Below the pieces are notes generated by a model that saw only the letters and a list, made by a program, of their open reading frames with translations, was not told where the DNA came from and did not search any database. The translations under genes and the position numbers were made by a program. A stretch of 33,220 bases of DNA from Kiritimatiellia bacterium (lineage in GTDB: Bacteria; Verrucomicrobiota; Kiritimatiellia; RFP12; UBA1067), in NCBI GenBank assembly GCA_017405115.1, contig JAFRBA010000209.1:1-33220 (forward strand), read 5' to 3'. Below are positions 1 through 8,500 of the stretch, one piece after another; position 1 is the stretch's first letter; the number at the start of each line of letters is the position of its first letter.

Positions 1-1
1 G

Positions 2-1960
2 GCGGACTTCCCGATGCACGGCTGGAGGGCGGTCATGCGCGGCGCCGGCTGCAGAGACTCCCCGGAGCTGCCGGTCCGGCTGACGTCGTCGTCCCCCGGC
101 AGCGCCCGGCTCGTGTTCCGCTACTGGAACGTCGTCGCCGGCGCGTTCGTCGAGGACTCCGTTTCGCAGCGGATAACGTCGATCCGTCCGCCTCTCCGTC
201 TTGACATATCCCGCGACGGTTCCATTGACGACGGCGACTCGGCTGCGTGGCTCGGCGGAAGGAGCTTCTACTATTGGGTGAACGAGTGCAAGGTCTACGG
301 CGACTACATTGTACCTGGAAGGAAGTACACTGCGATGAACTCCTCGGACCTCGTGGTCAACGGCACGTTCGACCTCGTGAATTTCTTTCCCGTGGCCTTG
401 GACTTCAAGCCGTTCATGGACGCATGGGGCGACCAGGTCACCTATGTCGTAAAGCCCGAATGGCCAAGCGAAAACTCGTTCAACTTTTGTTTCGCGGACG
501 TGCCGTGGAATCGTGCAGGGTCGATACAGACGACGAATACGCTCACGATATCTGGGCACGGCCTCTCGTCGGCTCCATTGGCGGCGCTTCCGGCTGGTGG
601 CGTTGCTTTGTCCGATGAGTTGCTTGGCCAGTTCTCCGAGAATGCTGGCCTGATGGTCTGCGAGGCGACTTCACAATCCGTCGCCCTGCGGGTTGACATC
701 GAGGCAGGGGGCGAACTTCTTTTTTCTTATTCAGTTCCGATGACGATTCTCCCCGTCAAGGAAATGTACAGCTGGATAAACAGCCGCAGTCTCTCTGGCG
801 AAAACGTCGTCCGCCCGACATCGCTTCACAAGATATGGGAGGAACAGAACACGAAGTCGCTAATATTCCTCCACGGCGCGAACGTCAGCGAGGAGGAGGC
901 CGAGTCATGGGGCGACATCCTCTTCAAGCGAATGTGGGTTTCCGGCGTCCACGCCGACTTCTACAACGTGGACTGGCGCAGCGACATCGGAGGGCCTGCG
1001 AACTACCACGAGAATGCGTCCAACGCCTTTGTCGTTGCGAGTCAGCTTGCCACTACACTCTCGGACATCCCCGGCGAGAAGGTCATCATGGCGCACTCGC
1101 TCGGCAACATGGTCGTCTCGTCAATGATACAAGACCACGGGCTTCAGGTGTCGAAGTATATAATGTGCAATTCCGCCGTCCCTGCGGAGGCGTATGATAC
1201 GACGTTAACTCCGACCAACGTGCTTGTACACAAGGATTGGAATGAATATCCAAGAAAGGCGTTTGCCAACGAGTGGTACAAGTGTTTCGAGGAGGATGTT
1301 GACGACGACAGGCAACTGCTGACATGGGGCGGTAGGTTTGCCGATGTGGTCAATGTGGCCGTAAACTTCTACTCAACAGGCGACCATGTTTTAGAACTGT
1401 ATCCCAATAGCAATGTATGGCCAACAGACGGATATGAGAATTTGGCGCAGATGTTCGAGCGATATAGTTGGCACAAGCAAGAACTCTGGAAAGGCCGCGC
1501 GGGACTGCTCTTCAACGTTGGAACCACGGACTGGGCCGGCTGGAGCATACGTGAGAACATGTTTGGGTACAACACAATCCAGCCAACAAACGCATGGTTG
1601 ATGAGTGGTGCGGAATTAAAAACAAATACTGTATTCAAGCTGCAACCAGAAACCATGAACACAAATTCCATTCCCTTGCTTCTCAGAGGAGCACTTCTTG
1701 CAAAGGGAATTCCGTCAAGGACTCCAGCGAGTGGAGCAACTAAATGGGGGCCATTATCGGTGAACGACTCGATGTACAACCTAAACTCTACTAATACCAC
1801 GCAAAATGGCATATCTCGGCCTAATGGCTGGATCGCGCGTCCAAATGGGTTGTTAGGGAACTGGGGCGATCGATGGCTACACTCCGACATTAAGGACATG
1901 GCCTATTTCTTTGTCTTTAGAGTTTTTGAGAAAATCAAAGAAGAAGGGGGACTCGAATGA
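2..1960 (+). CDS. Secreted-type protein with C-terminal alpha/beta-hydrolase domain (5' end outside window)
   Basis: The frame is open to the left edge, so the true start lies upstream. Residues here are counted from the first ATG at 14. A calcium-loop-like stretch (DISRDGSIDDGD, about 64-75) resembles dockerin or EF-hand loops. The C-terminal part is an alpha/beta-hydrolase: an LIFLHG oxyanion-type strand, a nucleophile elbow AHSLGN with Ser at about 362, a likely acid in YSTGD (Asp about 457) and a likely His in LHSDIKD (about 623). This suggests a lipase or esterase; the substrate is unknown. The stop overlaps the next gene as ATGA, so the two are probably translationally coupled. The segment from about residue 320 onward recurs in a broken copy at 3250-4212. 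The large N-terminal part is not recognised. Polymorphic-toxin-like modularity is possible but unproven. Confidence 0.75.
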   Translation, partial: ADFPMHGWRAVMRGAGCRDSPELPVRLTSSSPGSARLVFRYWNVVAGAFVEDSVSQRITSIRPPLRLDISRDGSIDDGDSAAWLGGRSFYYWVNECKVYGDYIVPGRKYTAMNSSDLVVNGTFDLVNFFPVALDFKPFMDAWGDQVTYVVKPEWPSENSFNFCFADVPWNRAGSIQTTNTLTISGHGLSSAPLAALPAGGVALSDELLGQFSENAGLMVCEATSQSVALRVDIEAGGELLFSYSVPMTILPVKEMYSWINSRSLSGENVVRPTSLHKIWEEQNTKSLIFLHGANVSEEEAESWGDILFKRMWVSGVHADFYNVDWRSDIGGPANYHENASNAFVVASQLATTLSDIPGEKVIMAHSLGNMVVSSMIQDHGLQVSKYIMCNSAVPAEAYDTTLTPTNVLVHKDWNEYPRKAFANEWYKCFEEDVDDDRQLLTWGGRFADVVNVAVNFYSTGDHVLELYPNSNVWPTDGYENLAQMFERYSWHKQELWKGRAGLLFNVGTTDWAGWSIRENMFGYNTIQPTNAWLMSGAELKTNTVFKLQPETMNTNSIPLLLRGALLAKGIPSRTPASGATKWGPLSVNDSMYNLNSTNTTQNGISRPNGWIARPNGLLGNWGDRWLHSDIKDMAYFFVFRVFEKIKEEGGLE

Positions 1961-2943
1961 AAACAAAAGGCGTAATTGCGAGTTGCTTGATGTCAATGGT
2001 GGCATTGTGGGTTTTCCCTGCATTCGCCTTGTTTGGGTTTGGCCCCACAACTTTCCAGGAAGCGTGTCATAAAGGCGCAGAAGCAAGGGTTGAATTCAGG
2101 GTGGTAGATGACGAGGGGAATCCTGTTTCTGGCGCTAGTGACAATGCTTGCTTTGACATGACCGACCGTTCAAAGGGACGACGAGTAATTGTACAGACTG
2201 ACACAAACGGCGTGTGTGTGTCCAATGCGAAAACAATGGGGGTCATAGAAATTGATGTGTCACGTGAAGGATATTATCGTTCAGGCGATTTGATCAGTTT
2301 TATCAACATGGGTCATGAGCATGAAGTAAAAAACGGAAAGTGGCAGCCATGGGGGATGGTTAAGCAAATCACATTGCTTCCTGTAAAGAATCCGCAGGCA
2401 CAAATTGCTGGTACTCCAGATTGGAAAAGGACGAAGGAACTGAAAAAGTGGATGGGATTTGATTTAATGAAGTACGATTTTGTAAAGCCATACGGGAATG
2501 GCGTTGTTTCTGACGTGGAAGTTATGTTTGATTGGGATGGCGTGTGGGATCTTAAAGATTATAGTGGGATGGCTCTGAAGATGCGGTTCAAAGAGAAATA
2601 CGCAGGTGGATACTACGCGGCAAAAACACCTGGGAGTGAATATGTAGGCATCTATCATGCCAATACTAACGAGGATTACAAGACGGAATTTTCCTACTTT
2701 GAACGAGTAATCGGCCGTGACAAGCGGGGAAATGTCACAGGATATGACCGACATCCGTTTGATCCGTCAAAGGTCCTTGTTGTTAGGAGCAGGTGTAAAC
2801 TGAATGAGGATGGTACGCTTAATTCCGCGAACTATTTTCAGATTTGTTATATTCAATTCGCTGGTGGTAAGAGAGGTGCGGCATTAAAATTCCTGTCAAT
2901 CTACAATCTCACCCCCAACGACACGAACCTTGAGCCGAAATGA
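1957..2943 (+). CDS. Secreted protein with carboxypeptidase-regulatory-like domain, partner of upstream hydrolase
   Basis: The ATG overlaps the stop of the hydrolase gene (ATGA). The 328-residue product starts with a signal peptide (hydrophobic stretch to about residue 24, AFA cleavage-type site). Residues about 42-120 look like a carboxypeptidase-regulatory/Ig-like fold: a VDDEGNPVSGA strand-turn, TDTNGVC, and an EGYY end. The rest is not a family I recognise. It is clearly paralogous to the protein at 4209-5237; both share a GKWQP motif, a WxGFD segment, a WDG, an RCKLN and a TPNDTN near the C-terminus. The coding sequence is visibly more AT-rich than neighbouring genes (one 60-base line counts 22 G+C). 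Its place immediately after a secreted hydrolase, in both modules, suggests a dedicated partner such as an immunity, folding or anchoring protein. That role is inference. Confidence 0.75.
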   Translation: MKTKGVIASCLMSMVALWVFPAFALFGFGPTTFQEACHKGAEARVEFRVVDDEGNPVSGASDNACFDMTDRSKGRRVIVQTDTNGVCVSNAKTMGVIEIDVSREGYYRSGDLISFINMGHEHEVKNGKWQPWGMVKQITLLPVKNPQAQIAGTPDWKRTKELKKWMGFDLMKYDFVKPYGNGVVSDVEVMFDWDGVWDLKDYSGMALKMRFKEKYAGGYYAAKTPGSEYVGIYHANTNEDYKTEFSYFERVIGRDKRGNVTGYDRHPFDPSKVLVVRSRCKLNEDGTLNSANYFQICYIQFAGGKRGAALKFLSIYNLTPNDTNLEPK

Positions 2944-2956
2944 AAGCAGGTCTGAG

Positions 2957-3364
2957 ATGAGAAGAACAATACATTTTGCTTGCGTGTTCGGCATTGTGTC
3001 TGCAATACATACGAACGCCACCTGTACGGATTTGCCGACTTATCCTGGCGTTGCCATTTCCCCAGAATGGGCCTTCCCCGCGAATGGAAGCGATGTTCTC
3101 GGCATTGATCTTTCGTTCACAACCGTGTCAAGGAATCGCGTTGCCGGATGCGGCGTGTCATTCGGCAAGAGTGAATACAAGTCATTATATGGGGTGCAGT
3201 TTGCATTGCTCAATGCCTATGTACAAAACGATATGTACGGGTTGCAATTTGGCGCGGCGACATCGGTAGCGACGCGAACTACCATCAGAATGCGTCAAAC
3301 GCCTTTGTGGTCGCAAGCCAGCTTGCATCCACAATCGCGGCGATTCCTGGTGAGAAGGTCGTAA
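2957..3364 (+). pseudogene. 5' remnant of a surface-repeat-type protein gene fused out of frame to a hydrolase copy
   Basis: The ATG at 2957 begins a signal-peptide-like segment followed by about 75 residues with the repeating YGVQFALLNAY/YGLQFG pattern seen in LA_2272-type surface-repeat proteins (family assignment tentative). At about 3250 the protein stops making sense. In another frame the DNA becomes homologous to the hydrolase gene at about 970 (WRxDIG ... NYHxNASNAFVVASQ). The shared short string at the switch is TGGCGC, which fits a microhomology-mediated deletion that removed the 3' part of this gene and the 5' part of the hydrolase gene. The remaining frame runs to TAA at 3362-3364, which overlaps an ATG at 3364 that is in frame with the hydrolase remnant. 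An assembly chimera is an alternative explanation. Confidence 0.6.
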
Positions 3365-4212
3365 TGGCGCATTCGCTCGGCAACATGGTCGTCTCGTCGA
3401 TGATACAAGACCACGGGCTTGAGCCGTCCTGCTACCTCATGTGCAACTCGGCAGTTCCCGCCGAGGCGTATGAAACAGACCTGTCCCTTCGCGTCCAGCA
3501 GCTCGTCCATCCCGACTGGGTAGCATACCCAACGAATTCGTGGGCGTCGAGCTGGCATTGGTTGTTCAGGAACGAGCCGAACGACGACCGAAGACTTCTT
3601 GGCTGGCCAGCGCGGTTTGCCAACGTCATCTCGAACGCTGTGAACTTCTATTCAACCGGCGACGAGATACTGGAGCTTGCGTCCGTCAACAATCTCTGGC
3701 CGACGACTGGCACCTGGGGGAATAATTCGTGGGGGCATTTGTGCTGGCACAAGCAGGAGTTGTTCAAGGGGCGGGGACTCGGTGTAGGAGCCGGCGCAAC
3801 GGACTGGTCTGGCTGGAACATAGAGGAAAGCTGGCTTGGTGTCAACAAGATTTCTGTTGACAAGGCTCAGACAATGACGGAGGAAGACTTCAAAACCAAC
3901 ACGGTCTTCTACTGCTATCCCTCCAGCATGAATTCCACGAACATCAGTCTGCTCGTTCGAGGTGCTCACCTTGCTCTAGGCATCCCTGCTCTTACTCCGG
4001 CGACAGGTCGAGTAAGATTCCAAGGATGGGACGCAATGACAAATTTTGATTTGAACAACACTGACGCGAACCAAGGAATGCCTCGTCCCAATAATTGGCC
4101 AGATCGTTCAGATTATCCGAGTCAATGGTGTCATTCCGACATGAAGGATGTTGCATATTTCTATAATTTTAAGTTCTATGACAAGGCAGTTGAGAAAGGA
4201 AACCTGAAATGA
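3250..4212 (+). pseudogene. 5'-truncated second copy of the alpha/beta-hydrolase
   Basis: From TGG at 3250 onward this frame matches the C-terminal half of the hydrolase ending at 1960. It keeps AHSLGN with the nucleophile Ser, YSTGDEI (likely acid) and CHSDMKD (likely His). It lacks the LIFLHG strand and everything N-terminal to it. Possible starts are GTG at 3307 or the ATG at 3364, which overlaps the upstream stop as TAATG. Either would give a protein without the first core strands, so activity is doubtful. DNA identity with the first copy is highest around the nucleophile: about 50 bases there differ at only one or two positions. It falls toward the C-terminus. The stop overlaps the next gene as ATGA, exactly as in the first module, so the pair arose by duplication of a two-gene unit. 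Confidence 0.7.
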
Positions 4213-5237
4213 AGCAGATTGCAGGAGCGTTGTTAATCGCGGCAATGACACTGAACTTAGCCTCATTTGCCGGACAGCATAGTCCGGAAGTCTTGAAGGC
4301 GATGCATGAGGGTGCGACGGCCGAGGTGCATCTAAAAGTCTTGGATGACAGAGGCTTGCCAGTGACGAATGCTAGTGTCAGGGCGGTATTCGACATACTG
4401 CCAATTCCTCGCTCGGTCTATGGGAAAACAGACATGAATGGTGTATGTGTTGCCAAAGGCAAGACAAATGGAAACTACATTGAGTTTTTTGTGGGCAAGA
4501 AAGGTTATTATGGCTCCCGGAAGAAGATAACACTTATAGAAATGGGTGCTGAGCACGGCGTAAAAGAGGGCAAATGGCAGCCGTACGGGGATGATCAGGA
4601 AATCGTACTACGTCGCATAATCAGCCCCTGTCATCTTGTGGATATTGTAAAATGGATTTATGTTCCTCGCACAAATGAATGGATTGGGTTTGACATGAAA
4701 AATGGCGATTTTGTCCAACCCTTTGGCACTGGCGAAGATGCCGATTTCGAAGTGAAGGTTGCATGGGACGGCTTTAGCGCGTCACAGTGCAGACAATGCG
4801 TTGCTTCTGTTCGCTTTGCCGATGGAAAAAACGGAGGGTATTTTGCTCCGAAGTCAGATGGAAGCGATTTTCCGTTTGACTACAGGGCAAACACCAACAA
4901 GGCATTGGAAGTGTCTTTTAAGACGATAAACCGCGATGGTGACTTCAATCAAACGCATCGCCCATTTCCCAAAGATGAGTTTTTCGTGACAAGAACCAGA
5001 TGTAAACTTAATGCAAATGGAGAGTTGATTTCCGCAAATTACGGGATGCTGCGAAGATTTGACATATATCCGTCTCGTGAATCCGCTGCCGTGATAGATT
5101 ATAGCGGCGTATTCAACCCGACGCCGAACGACACGAACATCGAAGACGTCGAGACAGCTAAGAGGTCGCGCCACTTCATCCGCCAATGCGAGCCGCCGCA
5201 AAGCGAGAATAAACGCAAGTCGATCTGGCCGTTCTAA
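4209..5237 (+). CDS. Secreted carboxypeptidase-regulatory-like protein, paralogue of the 1957 gene
   Basis: The product has 342 residues, with a signal peptide of about 21 residues (ASFA site). A carboxypeptidase-regulatory/Ig-like domain covers about 35-115 (LDDRGLPVTNAS, TDMNGVC, KKGYYGS). A C-terminal part is shared with the protein at 1957-2943: MGAEHGVKEGKWQP, WIGFD, WDG, RCKLN, TPNDTN. It extends about 25 residues past the paralogue with a basic tail. The start overlaps the hydrolase-remnant stop (ATGA). The sequence is AT-rich compared with the genes from 5528 on. If the pair is an effector with its protective partner, this would be the partner left behind beside a decayed effector. 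No known family gives a firm function. Confidence 0.72.
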   Translation: MKQIAGALLIAAMTLNLASFAGQHSPEVLKAMHEGATAEVHLKVLDDRGLPVTNASVRAVFDILPIPRSVYGKTDMNGVCVAKGKTNGNYIEFFVGKKGYYGSRKKITLIEMGAEHGVKEGKWQPYGDDQEIVLRRIISPCHLVDIVKWIYVPRTNEWIGFDMKNGDFVQPFGTGEDADFEVKVAWDGFSASQCRQCVASVRFADGKNGGYFAPKSDGSDFPFDYRANTNKALEVSFKTINRDGDFNQTHRPFPKDEFFVTRTRCKLNANGELISANYGMLRRFDIYPSRESAAVIDYSGVFNPTPNDTNIEDVETAKRSRHFIRQCEPPQSENKRKSIWPF

Positions 5238-5288
5238 GGACATTGAGAAGGAGAATGCTTCTGCCGTAAACGAGAAAGGCGATGACAG

Positions 5289-5531
5289 ATGAAACCAACC
5301 GAGACAAGCGCAATAGAGTCGTACGTCGCAGAGGTCGCGAAGCTCGCGAAGACAGGCAAGGCGACGGAGCACACGTTTCGCGGCGCACTTGCCGCGCTCA
5401 TTGACGCGCTCGCTCCAGGGCTTAAGGCTGTGAACGAGCCGAAGCGGACTGACTGCGGAGCGCCAGACTACATCGTTCAGGACAAGACAGGCCTTGGCGT
5501 TTTCTATGTGGAGGTGAAGGAGCTGACATGA
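5289..5531 (+). pseudogene. N-terminal fragment of a type ISP/IIG-like restriction-modification protein
   Basis: The 80 residues match the usual N-terminus of large restriction-modification proteins that join a nuclease domain to an adenine methyltransferase. The telling parts are ATEHTFRGAL, NEPKRTDCGAPDY and YVEVKEL, the last two resembling the PD...(E)xK nuclease motif. Such proteins normally run to about a thousand residues. Here the frame ends right after the catalytic-type EVK segment, at TGA 5529-5531. That TGA overlaps the ATG of the following glycosidase gene as ATGA. No methyltransferase part is present. The fragment therefore cannot be a working enzyme, but it may still supply a start and coupling for the gene behind it. 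Upstream 5238-5288 holds no other gene. Confidence 0.65.
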
Positions 5532-8500
5532 AAGCATTTTGCCTTGTTGCGGCGGCGCTTGGCGTGGCGATGGCTGCGGCGGGAGCGCCGGAGGTGACGT
5601 GGTCGGTGATGCATCCGACGAAGCTCGATCCCGCCTACATGGCACGGGTCGCGGCGAAGGCCGCGGAATACGGCGGCGTGGACTCGTTCGAGGTCTGCGG
5701 CAAGTGCCATTCCGGCGAGAACGGGATGGACGGGCTTCTCCTCTTCGAGCCGTATCCGAATGCCGCCGCCGCATGCGACAGGGCGCGCGTGATGCAAACG
5801 CGCGCCGCGCTCAAGGGAGTCGCCGCCGCCGCGCACAAGGCCGGGAAGAAGCTCTACTACTGGCATCGCGAGGGCTTTCTGCCGAAGGGCCTCATCTCCG
5901 ACGTGCCGGGTCTGAAGGACTCCGACGGCGAAATCGACCTGCTCGGAAAATCCTTCGCTGGCTACCTGAAGTGGAAGGTCTCAGCCGCGTTCGACGCGGT
6001 TCCCGAGGTGGACGGCTTTGTGCTGACGCTCACGGAGGCCGATTTCTCCGTGATCCACAACTCGCGCGCCGACCGCTATCCGCCGCCGAAAGTGGTCGAG
6101 TCGATCGTGCGCATCTTCTGCGAAGAGCACGAAAAGAGGGGCAAGCGGTTCGTCCTGCGCTCGTTCGGCTCCGTTGCGAAGGACTATGAGGACATTCTTG
6201 CCGGCGCGGCGGCGGCCGCGAAAGACCACAAGTTCGAAATCGAGACGAAGGTGACGCCATACGACTTCAGTCCGTTCCTTCCCGACAATCCGTTTCTGCG
6301 CAAGGTCCCCGGAACGACGCTTGGCGTGGAGTGCGACGGAATCGGCGAGTTCTTCGGAGCGGGCTATCTGCCATGCGCGCAGGTTTCGCAGATTCCACGG
6401 TACGTCACGGCGGGCCGGCGTGCGCGCGCCGACCGATACGTCATCCGCATCGACCGCGTCGGCAACTCGATATTCGACTCCGCGCAGGAGGTGAACCTCT
6501 ACGCCTACATGCGGCTCATCAGGAGCGGCTCGCCGGTGTCGCGGGCGAAGATCCTGTCCGAATGGGCGGCGAAGAGGTGGCCGGGCTGCGAGAAGGAGAT
6601 GTCGAAGCTCGCCAACACTAGCTTCGACATGGCCAAGGCGCTGGAGTTCGTCGACGGGAACGTCACGTTCCACCAGCACCCCGCCGCTCCGAACTTCAAG
6701 TTCATCAAGGCGGGCGGAGTGTTCTCCGTGTTCCGCGACGACGCCGACCTCCACATGGCGACGCGACTCTGGGGGCTGCTTGCGGACCGCAAGACGCCCG
6801 GACGCGGCCGGATCCTCGCCGAGAAGGAGAAGGCGGTTAAGCTTGCCGAAGAGGGACTTGCCGCCGTCGAGGGCCTGAAGGGGCGGCTTGACGGCGCGGA
6901 GTACGAAAGGCAGCATCGCGCGTGGAGCACGGCGGTCAAGGCCGCGCGCGCCACCCGCGCGTTCGCCAGATGCGCCGCCGCGTATTTCGAAGACATGGAC
7001 ATGTGCAACGACGAGCCCGCCGAGCTGGCCGACGCCGTCAAGGCCGCCGACGTGGAGATCTCCGCGATGATGGCTAATCCCGCCGCAGGAACCGAGGGCT
7101 TCAACGTGAAGCACAGCGAGGCCGTGGGCGCGAATCTCGACAGGGTGTACTTCATTCCGCTCAGGTGGCTGTGCCGCGAGTTCCTGAACGAGTACCGCGC
7201 GGAGCGGAAGGTGCGCCGGGCGCTGGAAGGGCGCGTCGACGTCGCAGACTTCGTCGTCGCCGGCGGAATCTACGACGACAACCGCTGCGACCGGCAGATG
7301 CACGGCGCCTATACGGAGCTGAAGGACGGAGTTCCGGTGCGCTGGGTCGGAAACGCGATATTCCCCAACGGAACGCTTGCCGTGGAGTTCGACGCGAAGC
7401 CGGGCGACACCGTTGAGATCGCGCTGGCCCCGCAGGGGGCGCAGGAGGTTTCGCTTTCGGTGGACGGCGGCGAATGGCTGCGATTGGCTGCGGCGGGCGG
7501 CGTGGCGCGAACGCAGCTTGGCACGGAGAGTAAGGTTCGCGTGGAGATCGGAAAGAGCGGCGCGGCGTTTCCTGGCGTGGTCAGCGTCGCCCTGCTGCGA
7601 AAGGGCGGCGCGCGGCCGGAGGTGGTGAAGGTCTCTGACTTTGGATTCGACGCGGAGGATTCCACGCGCTTCCTGCAGGCGGCGCTCGACTCAGGCGCGC
7701 GGAAGGTGGTGGTGGACAAGCGCGAGTCGCCGTGGGTGACGCGGCCGCTTTTCTGCAAGTCGTCTTCGCAGGAGGTGTTCTTCGAGGAAGGCGTCGAGGT
7801 GGTGGCGAAACGCGGCGAGTTCAAGGGTCGGAACGACTGCCTGCTGACGGTGGACGGGCTGCACGACGTGCGGCTTGCCGGCGGCGGGAAGGGCGCTACG
7901 CTGCGCATGTGGCGGGAAGACTACCTGAAGCCCCCGTACGAGAAGGCCGAATGGCGGCACTGCCTGTCGGTAAACGGCTCCGCGCGAGTGACGGTTGAGA
8001 GGCTCTTCCTGCGCGACTCGGGCGGAGACGGCGTCTATGTCGGCAGGAGGCGGCCCAGCAAGGGATACGTGTGCCTTCGCCGCGTTCCGCGCGACATCGT
8101 GGTTCGCGACGTGGTTGCCGACGGCAACGCGCGTCAGGGCTCGTCCATCACTTCGGTAGAGAACCTGCTCTACGAAAACTGCACGTTCTCCAACACTCGC
8201 GGACGGCCGCCGCAGGCGGGGATCGACGTCGAGCCGAACGGCAAGGACGACCCGATAGTGAACCTCGCGTTTCGCAACTGCAAGTTTCTGGACAACAAGA
8301 CGGAGGGGCTTACTTTTGCGATATTCTACCACGACGAGACGAGCAAGCCCCTCACGGCCGTCGTGGAAGACTGCTTCTTCTCCGGCAACAGGGCCGCTTT
8401 CACCTACGCGCAGAACAAGCGGCTGACCGGGAAGCGCGGATGGAACAGGACCCATGGGCGGATTTCCGTGAAGAGGTGCGTTTTCGAGAAGTCGCGCGAA

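Noticed and set aside
5254..5268. Four-codon frame with an AAGGAG-type site before the restriction-enzyme fragment
   Set aside because: Such minimal frames arise easily by chance; nothing links it to regulation of the following gene.
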